DNA of 49,324 bases. Source: an uncultured Flavobacteriaceae bacterium (GTDB lineage: Bacteria > Bacteroidota > Bacteroidia > Flavobacteriales > Flavobacteriaceae). Position numbers and translations under genes: made by a program. Shown here piece by piece: positions 31,601 through 38,922 of the stretch. The stretch is from positions 1-49,324 of the forward strand of contig CANNAC010000017.1 of NCBI GenBank assembly GCA_947502495.1, written 5' to 3'. The stretch's first letter is position 1. Every line of letters begins with the position of its first letter. Below the pieces are notes generated by a model. The model saw nothing but the letters and a program-made list of their open reading frames with translations. It made no database searches and was not told the DNA's origin.

Positions 31601-32498
31601 GCGTAATCTCTAAATCGACACTACCAGTAGGTTGTATAAAAGGTTGTACTCTTTTACCTTGACCAGAACTAATATTTATATAATAATAGGTCTTATCTGT
31701 ATATATATTTATATTGGTTTTACTCTCTGCATTAAATCCTCTAGGTCCTCTAGCATAAAACAAAATATAATCCTCGTTATTAAATACGCCATCATTTTCA
31801 CCTACAACACGTATAGCGTTTTCTACAACATCATAAGGATAATCTACTGCATTAGCATATGGTATCATTTCGCCACTATTACCAAACAACTTAATATTTC
31901 TAGGATCTACGTTATTAACATTAACACCTATAGAACTCAAAAAACTTTTTGAGATTTTAAAAACACCTGTAGTATCCACATAAAACTTATGCCACTCTCC
32001 GGAACTTAAAACAGAATTGGTAAGTTGTCTTCTTGAAGCACTAGTAAATCTAGAACTTCTATTAGCATTCGTGTTATAATTAACTGTAAACGAAGTTATT
32101 TTTTTATAAACACCTCTTTCCTTTATAATAGGAGAAACAATTAAATATGCATTGCGTTTATTTCTAGCAATAGAGTTAGCCAAATTATATTTTAAAGTTT
32201 CCGGAATTGTTTTAAGATCCACTCCTTTTAATTCGTTTAACGAAATATTCGCATAGCGAACTTGAGATAAAGTTACCGAAGACTCATTAACTAGGTTAGA
32301 GATATCCCATTGCGCTACAAACTGTAAACCATCCTTTAAACTATAATTAAAATGTTCTTTATCAAAGGAAGGAACCTCTATAGAAAAGTTCCCGTTTGCA
32401 ATTGTTTTATAGTCTTTCCAAGTTATTTCAAACGTTTGCTGTTGGGCAAATACTATAAATGGTAATATAAGTGTGAGTAAAAATAATTTCTTTTTCAT
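28614..32498 (-). CDS. porU: Type IX secretion system sortase PorU
   Basis: A 1294-aa gingipain-like C25 cysteine peptidase/sortase. It removes the C-terminal signal of T9SS cargo and attaches the cargo to the cell surface. A signal peptide (MKKKLFLLTLILPFIVFAQ) leads. The caspase-like domain has catalytic His in NYFGHGGEDG (about residue 777) and Cys in CFITVTCEYTRF (about 815). The C-terminus ends in its own Por-type CTD (NYPNPF, GKGVYVYKLTV, IEKLVIL). It is upstream of porV and divergent from gldJ. Confidence 0.97.
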   Translation of the reverse strand: MKKKLFLLTLILPFIVFAQQQTFEITWKDYKTIANGNFSIEVPSFDKEHFNYSLKDGLQFVAQWDISNLVNESSVTLSQVRYANISLNELKGVDLKTIPETLKYNLANSIARNKRNAYLIVSPIIKERGVYKKITSFTVNYNTNANRSSRFTSASRRQLTNSVLSSGEWHKFYVDTTGVFKISKSFLSSIGVNVNNVDPRNIKLFGNSGEMIPYANAVDYPYDVVENAIRVVGENDGVFNNEDYILFYARGPRGFNAESKTNINIYTDKTYYYINISSGQGKRVQPFIQPTGSVDLEITQFQDYQFHEVDEYNLVNVGRRWFGDKFDIENSKTFDFSFPDIVSTEPATLKVYIASDAETPSTMQVDINGNTVTTMTLTALTGDNLAMESVFNGNVTINSDAVSIGLTHDNAGNPSANAYLDYVSIEATRALNFSGNQFLFKNNEVIRASGIGRYTLSNAANVSEVWDVTDLYNITTAVNTDASASFSFTSNLGSFKEYAVVTTEDFYEPLRDSNTSVANQDLKGTIFLNNQGEFQDVDYLIVTPTYLLTQAERLAEINRQQYGLNVKVETLDRIYAEFSTGNQDIGAIRNFVKYIYDNASAPGNKIKYLCLFGDGSIDYKERLPNNTNIVPSWHAIESFNLTSSFVSDDFFGMMDENEGSMEASEKLDIAVGRILVDDTQQAKEVVDKIISYHNEASYGSWRNNFVVVSDDVDEAWEKVLQETTDELANLIVANKPFLNPIKIHSDAYLQEASAGGARYPKVNEAMVSALENGALVVNYFGHGGEDGLAHEHIFEKPEAQDLNNVCKLNCFITVTCEYTRFDNPLRPTAGEYMFWNPTGGAVCLISTTRKIFVSVGITLNEVLGEYMFSYNDSDAYQDDEYPSVAEALRLTKNDPSVSSTPQRRLVFFIGDPAMKLTFAKPSIRLTKINDVSIAETTDTLEALSHVTLSGEVTDVSGNVLTNYNGVLSTTIYDKEIDRTTLANDFTRENGQFIYLDFKTLGEIIFRGQASITNGLFEFDFVVPRDIGIPVGFGKASFYAKSEIPFLQDQTGASIETIKIGGINANAPEDNTGPLVTLYMNDESFVSGGITNESPSLLVKLEDENGINTASGIGHDIVAIIDGDETNPYVLNDYYQTEVDDYTKGLVNYPFRDLEPGIHTLSLKAWDVYNNSSTQEIQFVVYDEDEKLVINNVLNYPNPFVNYTEFWFNHNSSEPLDVSVQIFTVSGKLVRTLNGQTNSSECCGKGASALSRDIIWDGRDDFGDKIGKGVYVYKLTVRSNTLNKKVEKIEKLVIL

Positions 32499-32562
32499 TG
32501 CATAAATAACGTTAATAATTGCCTGTTATTATTAAAAAACAAACAATTTTAAAAAAACGAAT

Positions 32563-32570
32563 CAAAAGTA
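32563..32570 (-). promoter_or_regulatory. Possible -7 box for porU-porV
   Basis: On the minus strand TACTTTTG matches TAnnTTTG, 65 bases before the porU ATG, giving a leader of about 58 bases. No good TTG at -33 is seen. Confidence 0.35.
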
Positions 32571-32694
32571 CAATAATATTTTATAAAATTGTGCGTTATT
32601 AGTTCTACAAATGAACGACGAAATTACTCAAAACATCGTTATAACGTTTAATAATTAGGGTGAAATGCAATTTTTTTTAATCAATTTTTACAAT

Positions 32695-32728
32695 TTTTGT
32701 TGTAGTATTGGCTTTAATTCTTATATTG
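32695..32728 (+). promoter_or_regulatory. Possible gldJ promoter
   Basis: TTTTG (32695-32699), 22 bases, then TATATTG (32722-32728), one base short of the -7 consensus TAnnTTTG. It lies 35 bases upstream of gldJ. Confidence 0.35.
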
Positions 32729-32763
32729 CATCACTAAAATAACAAGTAGCTTACTTTAAAAGT

Positions 32764-34443
32764 ATGAACATGAAAAAAGTAGTATTATTATTAATCTTAG
32801 CAGTATCTGTAACTGCAGTTAGCTGTAAAAGATCTAGTTCTAAAAACACATCTAGAGCAACAGGTTGGAAAATCAATTCTAAAGAAGGTGGTTTTCAATA
32901 CAATGAAAAATTTAAAGAGCAAGCAACGGCTCCTGGATTAGTATTTGTTGAAGGAGGTACGTTTACAATGGGTAAAGTACAAGATGATGTAATGCATGAT
33001 TGGAACAATACACCAAATCAACAACACATTCAGTCTTTCTATATGGACGAGTCTGAAGTTACAAACTTCATGTACTCGGAGTATTTGTATTGGTTAAAAT
33101 CGACTTATCCTCCATCAGAAGAAAACTTTAAAGCGATTTACAATGGTGCAGCTCCAGATACTTTAGTTTGGAGAAACCGTTTAGGATACAATGAAGTTAT
33201 GACAAACAATTACTTGCGTCATCCTGCATATGCAGAATACCCTGTAGTTGGTGTTAGCTGGATTCAAGCAGTTGAATTTGCAAATTGGAGATCAGACAGA
33301 TACAACGAGTTAAATCTAGAACAAGCTGGCTGGTTAACAAGAGATGCTAAATTAACAGCAACTGCAGATGCCAATTTTAATACAGACACGTATATAAACG
33401 CACCTACACAAACGTATGGTGGTAACGATAGTATTATTAATCCTGAAAGATCTAGACGTCGTGTGCAAACTACTGCAACAGGAGATACTATTAATAAATA
33501 CGCTACAAGAGAAACTGGTGTAATTTCACCTATGTATAGACTACCTACGGAAGCGGAATGGGAATATGCAGCTTTAGGAATGTCTGACTTAAGAAGTTAC
33601 AACACCTATAGAGGTAGAAAAAAATACCCATGGAGTGGACAATATACACGTACTGGAAAACGTAAAGTTCGTGGTGACCAAATGGCCAACTTCAAACAAG
33701 GTAAAGGAGATTACGGTGGTATTGCTGGATGGAGTGATGATGGTGCAGATATAACAAAACAAGTAATGTCTTTTCAAGCAAATGACTACGGTTTATATGA
33801 TATGGCCGGAAACGTTGCAGAATGGGTTGCCGATGTTTACAGACCTATTGTAGATGATGAGTTTAATGACTTTAACTACTATAGAGGAAATGTATATACT
33901 AAAAATGCTATTAATGACGACGGAACAGTAAAAATTGTTACTTCTGATGAAATAGTATATGATACTTTATCTAACGGAAAAATTGTTGCAAGAAACCTTC
34001 CAGGTGAAATTGCTCAAGTTGGTGTAGATGAAAACGAAACCTACTTAAGAACAAACTTTGACAGAAGTGATAACCGTAACTTTAGAGATGGAGATAAACG
34101 CTCTTCTAGACAATATGGAGATTCTTTTGATGAAGAAGAAGGAGAAGAAGCTATAAGTTCCGAAGTAACTAGAAAAATGTACAACTCTCCAAAACATAGT
34201 GTAGAAATGGATTCTACAGGAACTATGATTCGTGAGTATGACGAATCTAGCAAACGTACTTCTTTAATTAATGACGAAGTAAGAGTTTACAAAGGTGGTT
34301 CTTGGAAAGATAGAGAGTATTGGTTAGATCCAGCACAAAGACGCTACTTCCCTCAAGATATGGCAACAGACTATATTGGATTTAGATGTGCAATGTCTCG
34401 TGTAGGTTCAAAATCTAAAGGAAAAAACAAAACTAAGAACTAA
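32764..34443 (+). CDS. gldJ: Gliding motility lipoprotein GldJ
   Basis: A 559-aa lipoprotein (signal MNMKKVVLLLILAVSVTAVSC, lipid Cys21; Met3 is an alternative start). The body is an FGE-sulfatase/formylglycine-enzyme-like fold: FVEGGTFTMG, YMDESEVTNFMYSEY, VGVSWIQAVEFANWRS, YRLPTEAEWEYAA, MAGNVAEWVAD and KGGSWKDR near the end, IGFRCAMS. In Flavobacterium, GldJ is needed for gliding and stabilises other Gld proteins of the T9SS motor. Length agrees with GldJ. It is divergent from porU, a known neighbour pairing. Confidence 0.95.
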   Translation: MNMKKVVLLLILAVSVTAVSCKRSSSKNTSRATGWKINSKEGGFQYNEKFKEQATAPGLVFVEGGTFTMGKVQDDVMHDWNNTPNQQHIQSFYMDESEVTNFMYSEYLYWLKSTYPPSEENFKAIYNGAAPDTLVWRNRLGYNEVMTNNYLRHPAYAEYPVVGVSWIQAVEFANWRSDRYNELNLEQAGWLTRDAKLTATADANFNTDTYINAPTQTYGGNDSIINPERSRRRVQTTATGDTINKYATRETGVISPMYRLPTEAEWEYAALGMSDLRSYNTYRGRKKYPWSGQYTRTGKRKVRGDQMANFKQGKGDYGGIAGWSDDGADITKQVMSFQANDYGLYDMAGNVAEWVADVYRPIVDDEFNDFNYYRGNVYTKNAINDDGTVKIVTSDEIVYDTLSNGKIVARNLPGEIAQVGVDENETYLRTNFDRSDNRNFRDGDKRSSRQYGDSFDEEEGEEAISSEVTRKMYNSPKHSVEMDSTGTMIREYDESSKRTSLINDEVRVYKGGSWKDREYWLDPAQRRYFPQDMATDYIGFRCAMSRVGSKSKGKNKTKN

Positions 34444-34466
34444 TAATTCTTTTATAAAATTTAAAA

Positions 34467-34496
34467 AAGTCCTGACAATAGTCAGGACTTTTTTTT
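34467..34496 (+). terminator. gldJ terminator
   Basis: AAGTCCTGAC (34467-34476), loop AATA, GTCAGGACTT (34481-34490), then six T. Confidence 0.9.
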
Positions 34497-34599
34497 ATAC
34501 ATTTATTTTATAAAATGAACATGTTAAAAATAATAGTAGCTCTCTCCATTATTAATGATAAACAACATGTTACATGTTTAAGGCTAATAAATACAATAC

Positions 34600-35877
34600 A
34601 TGAAAATAGCGCAATTACACGAACTCTTCTTACAATGTAATCTAGTAAGTACCGACACTAGAAAAATAGAAACCAACAGTATGTTTTTCGCTCTAAAAGG
34701 CGACAATTTCAACGGGAATACTTTTGCACAGCAAGCACTAGAAAATGGTGCTAAATATGTTATAATCGATGAAGCCGACTTTGTTATTAATAAGCAAACA
34801 ATACTTGTAGATAACGTTTTAAAAACCCTACAAGCATTAGCGACTTATCACCGAAACTATTTAAAAGTAAACATCATTGCATTAACCGGAAGCAACGGAA
34901 AAACAACTACTAAAGAACTCATAAACGCAGCCCTTTCTCAAAAATATAAAACAGTAGCCACCGTAGGAAATCTAAACAATCATATTGGCGTTCCTTTGAC
35001 CTTATTATCCATGAACAACGATACCGAAATTGGTATTGTAGAAATGGGTGCAAATCATTTAAAGGAGATTGCATTACTATGTAATATAGCACAACCAGAT
35101 TATGGCTACATTACAAATTTTGGTAAAGCACATTTAGAAGGTTTTGGAAGTATGGAAGGCGTAATTAAGGGCAAAACAGAATTATATAATTACTTAACAG
35201 AAAACAAGAAGCATATTTTTATAAATGCAGATGATCCTATACAGACTAACAAATTAGATAACTATAGTTCCAAGCACGGTTTTTCACAAACCAACACCCA
35301 ATACTATACAATAGAACTCTTAGAAGCAAACCCATTCGTACAAATAAAAGTAGAAGATCAAATCATCAGTTCAAACTTAATAGGTGCTTATAACTTCACG
35401 AATCTTTGCGCAGCAACTACCATCGCAAAATACTTTGATGTCTCTTTAAAAGATATCAAAACAGGAATTGAAAGATACACACCAAAGAACAATAGGTCTC
35501 AAATAATAACCATAGAAAATAACAAAGTAATTCTGGATGCATACAATGCAAATCCATCAAGTATGGAAGCGGCATTAACTAATTTTTCAAATTTAAAAGA
35601 TAAAAACAAGGTCGTTATTTTAGGAGATATGTTTGAATTGGGTAATGAAGCGGAAAAAGAGCACCAAAACATAGCGCAATTAGCCATAGATTTAAACTTT
35701 GAGCTAGTATATTTAATAGGTGAAAATTTCTTTAAAACGGAAACACCTTCCGATAAGGCAAAAAAATATAATTCTTTTGAAGCCTTTAAAACTCATTTTG
35801 AAAAAACGAAAAATGCAACACTTTTAATAAAAGGATCTAGAGGAATGGCATTAGAAAGAACCTTAGATTTGATGTAA
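34600..35877 (+). CDS. murF: UDP-N-acetylmuramoyl-tripeptide--D-alanyl-D-alanine ligase
   Basis: A 425-aa Mur ligase that adds D-Ala-D-Ala to the UDP-MurNAc-tripeptide in cell wall synthesis. STDTRKIETNSMFFALKGDNFNG is the MurF N-terminal substrate domain, GSNGKTTTKE (97-105) the ATP P-loop, and NNHIGVPLTLL, EMGANHLKEI and LDAYNANPSSMEAAL are MurF motifs. ATG at 34600 gives a normal length. It stands alone between gldJ and the tRNA-Val genes, with a strong terminator behind. Confidence 0.95.
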   Translation: MKIAQLHELFLQCNLVSTDTRKIETNSMFFALKGDNFNGNTFAQQALENGAKYVIIDEADFVINKQTILVDNVLKTLQALATYHRNYLKVNIIALTGSNGKTTTKELINAALSQKYKTVATVGNLNNHIGVPLTLLSMNNDTEIGIVEMGANHLKEIALLCNIAQPDYGYITNFGKAHLEGFGSMEGVIKGKTELYNYLTENKKHIFINADDPIQTNKLDNYSSKHGFSQTNTQYYTIELLEANPFVQIKVEDQIISSNLIGAYNFTNLCAATTIAKYFDVSLKDIKTGIERYTPKNNRSQIITIENNKVILDAYNANPSSMEAALTNFSNLKDKNKVVILGDMFELGNEAEKEHQNIAQLAIDLNFELVYLIGENFFKTETPSDKAKKYNSFEAFKTHFEKTKNATLLIKGSRGMALERTLDLM

Positions 35878-35910
35878 CCGTAGTACATACTTTAAAATAC
35901 ATTTAAAATA

Positions 35911-35941
35911 AAAAAGCTTCTCTTAAAAGAGAAGCTTTTTT
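35911..35941 (+). terminator. murF terminator
   Basis: AAAAAGCTTCTCTT (35911-35924), loop AA, AAGAGAAGCTTTTT (35927-35940). Confidence 0.88.
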
Positions 35942-36037
35942 ATTTGTGAACGATATAAGATTAAAGATCTCCAATGTAAATCTTCCTTCGGAAAATAAAC
36001 TACTAATGAAGTTATGTTAAACCGTATTCTTTTAAAA

Positions 36038-36067
36038 CAAAAAATCCCGATACAAAAGTATCCGGAT
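36038..36067 (-). terminator. Terminator of tRNA-Val copy 1
   Basis: ATCCCGATAC (36044-36053), loop AAAA, GTATCCGGAT (36058-36067); on the minus strand a run of T follows. One mismatch in the stem. The same hairpin follows copy 2 at 36582-36610. Confidence 0.8.
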
Positions 36068-36079
36068 TTTTAATTTCTG

Positions 36080-36154
36080 TGGGCGACAAGGGATTCGAAC
36101 CCCTGACCCCTTGGGTGTAAACCAAGTGCTCTGAACCAACTGAGCTAGTCGCCC
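36080..36154 (-). tRNA. tRNA-Val (UAC), copy 1
   Basis: Minus-strand cloverleaf: acceptor GGGCGAC with GTCGCCC, D-arm with AGCTCAGTTGGTTCAGAGC, anticodon stem CTTGG/CCAAG with loop TTTACAC giving anticodon TAC (UAC, Val), and T-arm GGGGTTCGAATCCC. CCA is not encoded. It has its own promoter and terminator. Confidence 0.95.
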
Positions 36155-36226
36155 GATATATTTTTTAAGGTTTCGGTAACCTATACTCTAAACTACTTTT
36201 GTCTCGAGCCCCATTTAACAGGACTG

Positions 36227-36258
36227 CAAATATACACCTGTTTTTGGATTCTCAAAAA
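36227..36258 (-). promoter_or_regulatory. Promoter of tRNA-Val copy 1
   Basis: On the minus strand: TTTTTG (36253-36258), 18 bases, TATATTTG (36227-36234). An exact Bacteroidota promoter about 70 bases before the tRNA. A small AAGGTT/AACCTT hairpin lies between. Confidence 0.75.
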
Positions 36259-36581
36259 CTTTTTACAACAACATTGCTACTTTATTTAAAAAAAAGAAAG
36301 ACTATAAAATAGGTAAAAATCTCTTTGCAAACGAAAAGACATGTAAATACAAGTATTTCAAATATTTACGTAATAATCTTACAAAACTTAAAGACGACAG
36401 CTTATTACTTCATAAATGTCAAGGCATGGATTTATAAGAGTTTTTGGATACCTTGTAACTGTATTACCTCTTTAAAAATCTTTAAAACTAAATATACCTA
36501 TGGTAAATTGGTAGCATTACTTTGCTTTACTAGCTCTTTATTTTATAAAACAGAAGCACAAAACGCAATATTTTTAAAAAC

Positions 36582-36610
36582 AAAAAATCCCGATACAATA
36601 GTATCCGGAT
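36582..36610 (-). terminator. Terminator of tRNA-Val copy 2
   Basis: ATCCCGATAC (36587-36596), loop AATA, GTATCCGGAT (36601-36610), with a T run on the minus strand. It differs from the copy 1 hairpin only in the loop. Confidence 0.78.
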
Positions 36611-36622
36611 TTTTAATTTCTG

Positions 36623-36697
36623 TGGGCGACAAGGGATTCGAACCCCTGACCCCTTGGGTGTAAACCAAGTGCTCTGAACCAACTGAGCTAGTCGCCC
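36623..36697 (-). tRNA. tRNA-Val (UAC), copy 2
   Basis: Identical in sequence to copy 1 and 543 bp away. Same anticodon TAC, same flanks. Confidence 0.95.
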
Positions 36698-36769
36698 GAT
36701 ATATTTTTTTTAAGGTTTCGGTAACCTTACCTTTAATCGTTTTGACTAAAGCCCTATTCTTTGGGACTG

Positions 36770-36801
36770 CAAATATAGATTAGTTTTTGGATTCTCAAAA
36801 A
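36770..36801 (-). promoter_or_regulatory. Promoter of tRNA-Val copy 2
   Basis: On the minus strand: TTTTTG (36796-36801), 18 bases, TATATTTG (36770-36777). Exact match, 18 bases from the folC stop. Confidence 0.78.
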
Positions 36802-36818
36802 CTTTTTTAAAGTTTTTT

Positions 36819-38036
36819 TTAAATAATTTCTGCAACTACAAAAGTACTTCCTCCAACATAAATAACATCGTTCTTTTTAGCCGATTTCAAAGCCTGTTTA
36901 TATGCTTCATTTACAGAATCATATGCGTTTCCGACATAGTTTTTCTCTTTAAAATAGGTAAACAACTCTTCCGCATTTTTTCCACGAGGAATATTTGGTT
37001 TACAAAAATAATACGTCGCATTTTTAGGTAAAAGAGTAATTATGGAGTCCAAATCTTTATCATTAACCACTCCAAAAACAATATGAAGCGCATTATAATC
37101 CTCCTCTTCCAATTGCTTCATTACATAAACAAGTCCTTCTTTATTATGTGCAGTATCACAAATAACCTTTGGATCTTCTTTTAAGATTTGCCACCTGCCT
37201 TTTAAACCGGTGTTTTTTACTACTTGCTGTAAGCCTTTCTCTATATTACTTTGCGAAATCTTCCAGTTTTGCTTTTGTAAAACGCTAATGGTTTGCAAAA
37301 CGGTTTTAATATTTTTTTCTTGATAGCTTCCTTTTAAGTCGCTTTTATATGAAGTAGTAATTAATTGATCGGCATAATAAATTGAAGAAGATGCTTCCGC
37401 TGCAATACGATTAAAAACAGATTTTGTTTCGTCTTGCGTTTCCCCAATAACTACTGGAATATTTTTTTTGATAATACCTCCTTTTTCTTCCGCAATAGCG
37501 TGCAAGGTATTACCTAAAAACTGAGTGTGATCTAATCCTATGTTTGTAATAACAGAAACTTCTGGAATAATAATATTGGTAGAATCTAATCGTCCGCCTA
37601 AACCGACTTCAATAATCGCGATATCTACTTGTTGTTTGGCAAAATAATCGAAAGCCATACCAACGGTCATTTCAAAAAAGGAAAGCGAATGCGTTTCAAA
37701 AAATGTTTTATTCTGCTTTATAAAATCAATGACAAACTCCTTACTAATTTCGTTACCATTAATCTTAATACGTTCTCTAAAATCTTTTAAATGTGGCGAA
37801 GTGTACAAACCAACCGTATACCCTGATTCTTGCAAAACAGCCGCTAACATATGACTTGTAGAACCTTTTCCGTTGGTTCCAGCTACATGAATGCTTTTAA
37901 ACTGATTTTCTGGATTCTTTAAGTGGGTAGCTAGTAATACCGTATTACTTAAATCCACTTTATACGCTGCTTTACCTTGTTGTTGATACATTGGTAGTTG
38001 GGAAAACATCCAATTCACAGTATCTTGATATGTCAT
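36819..38036 (-). CDS. folC: Dihydrofolate synthase / folylpolyglutamate synthase
   Basis: A 405-aa Mur-ligase-like enzyme that adds glutamate to folates. HVAGTNGKGSTSHML (P-loop 53-60) and TSPHLKDFRERIKING are FolC hallmarks; EVGLGGRLDSTNII, NIGLDHTQFLG and CDTAHNKEG follow. Length is normal. Its start is 1 base from the stop of the upstream TonB-like gene, so it is the last gene of the exbB-exbD-tonB operon, even though folate metabolism has no obvious tie to that system. Such linkage is usual in Flavobacteriaceae. Confidence 0.93.
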   Translation of the reverse strand: MTYQDTVNWMFSQLPMYQQQGKAAYKVDLSNTVLLATHLKNPENQFKSIHVAGTNGKGSTSHMLAAVLQESGYTVGLYTSPHLKDFRERIKINGNEISKEFVIDFIKQNKTFFETHSLSFFEMTVGMAFDYFAKQQVDIAIIEVGLGGRLDSTNIIIPEVSVITNIGLDHTQFLGNTLHAIAEEKGGIIKKNIPVVIGETQDETKSVFNRIAAEASSSIYYADQLITTSYKSDLKGSYQEKNIKTVLQTISVLQKQNWKISQSNIEKGLQQVVKNTGLKGRWQILKEDPKVICDTAHNKEGLVYVMKQLEEEDYNALHIVFGVVNDKDLDSIITLLPKNATYYFCKPNIPRGKNAEELFTYFKEKNYVGNAYDSVNEAYKQALKSAKKNDVIYVGGSTFVVAEII

Positions 38037-38037
38037 T

Positions 38038-38886
38038 TTATTGCCCTAAATTGAAGTTAACTTTTACAAAACCGACTTGCTTTGCAGGTGCTTTACTATC
38101 TGCTCGCCATTTATGCGATAAGGCGATTCTTTTAGCTGGTTCTAGTAAACAATCTGCCGTATTTGTGGTTCCTTTTACACCTGCTTCTGCTTCCACTACA
38201 TTACCGCTTCTATTGACTACTATTCTTACAATGACCATTCCTGATTCATTGCAATCTTGCTTAAATACTTGTTTGGATGGTTTCCCTCTTCCTTTTAGCC
38301 CATAACCTACTCCACCACTTCCAGATCCAGGATCACCAAAATAACTTGGCGCATATGGATCGCCATCTAATTGTCCTTTATCTCCTGCTTTATCATCATC
38401 CCCTTCACTACCTGTTTCGCTTCCTTCGGAATTACTAACGCCTCCAATTAAAGCGTCTAGCTTTTTCTTTTTCTCTTCTTGCTCTCTTTTCTCTTTTGCA
38501 ATTCTATCTGCTTCGGCTTTCGCTTTGGCATCTGCAACCGCTTTTGCTTTTGCTACGGCATCTTTTTGTTTTTGTATAGCGATAGCTTCTTCGGTTTCTT
38601 GCGTTAAAACTTCTTCTGTAGCTTCCGTTGCTTTTGTAGGTTCTGCCTTAGTTGGTTCTGTTTCTGGTGGCTTATTTAGGTCTAAATCTTCGGATTTTAT
38701 TGGCTTTGTAGGCTGTACCTTTCCGCTACCAAAATCTGTAGTACCAAAATTTACTGCAACACCATATTCTTCTGGAGGATCCATGTATTTTGGACCTACC
38801 ACAAAAATGAGCAATAACACGATTAACGCAACAAGCGTTGTTATTTTTGCTGAATCTTTTTCGTGTTTGGTATTAAAGTATTTCAT
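38038..38886 (-). CDS. TonB-like energy transducer (paralogue 2)
   Basis: A 282-aa protein. MKYFNTKHEKDSAKITTLVALIVLLLIFVV is a cytoplasmic tail plus a membrane span (about 14-31), followed by a Pro/Glu/Lys-rich periplasmic spacer (about 50-165) and a TonB-type C-terminal domain (GMVIVRIVVNRSGNVVEAEAG, then SHKWRADSKAPAKQVGFVKVNF). TonB couples the ExbB-ExbD motor to outer-membrane transport. It is 36 bases downstream of a paralogue with the same N-terminus, and both follow exbD. Partner receptors are not in the window. Confidence 0.82.
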   Translation of the reverse strand: MKYFNTKHEKDSAKITTLVALIVLLLIFVVGPKYMDPPEEYGVAVNFGTTDFGSGKVQPTKPIKSEDLDLNKPPETEPTKAEPTKATEATEEVLTQETEEAIAIQKQKDAVAKAKAVADAKAKAEADRIAKEKREQEEKKKKLDALIGGVSNSEGSETGSEGDDDKAGDKGQLDGDPYAPSYFGDPGSGSGGVGYGLKGRGKPSKQVFKQDCNESGMVIVRIVVNRSGNVVEAEAGVKGTTNTADCLLEPAKRIALSHKWRADSKAPAKQVGFVKVNFNLGQ

Positions 38887-38922
38887 GTAGCTATCCTGCT
38901 TGCAATGGGATTAGTATAAAAA

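Larger units (their letters stand above)
36155..36622. other. Spacer between the two tRNA-Val copies
   Basis: Holds the copy 1 promoter and leader at its left end and the copy 2 terminator (36582-36610) at its right. The middle, about 36266-36570, is unrelated AT-rich DNA with no credible gene, although an open frame crosses it. Confidence 0.5.

Noticed and set aside
36325-36663. 112-codon plus-strand frame through the tRNA-Val region
   Set aside because: It runs through a tRNA on the opposite strand and has no protein-like features beyond a short hydrophobic stretch.
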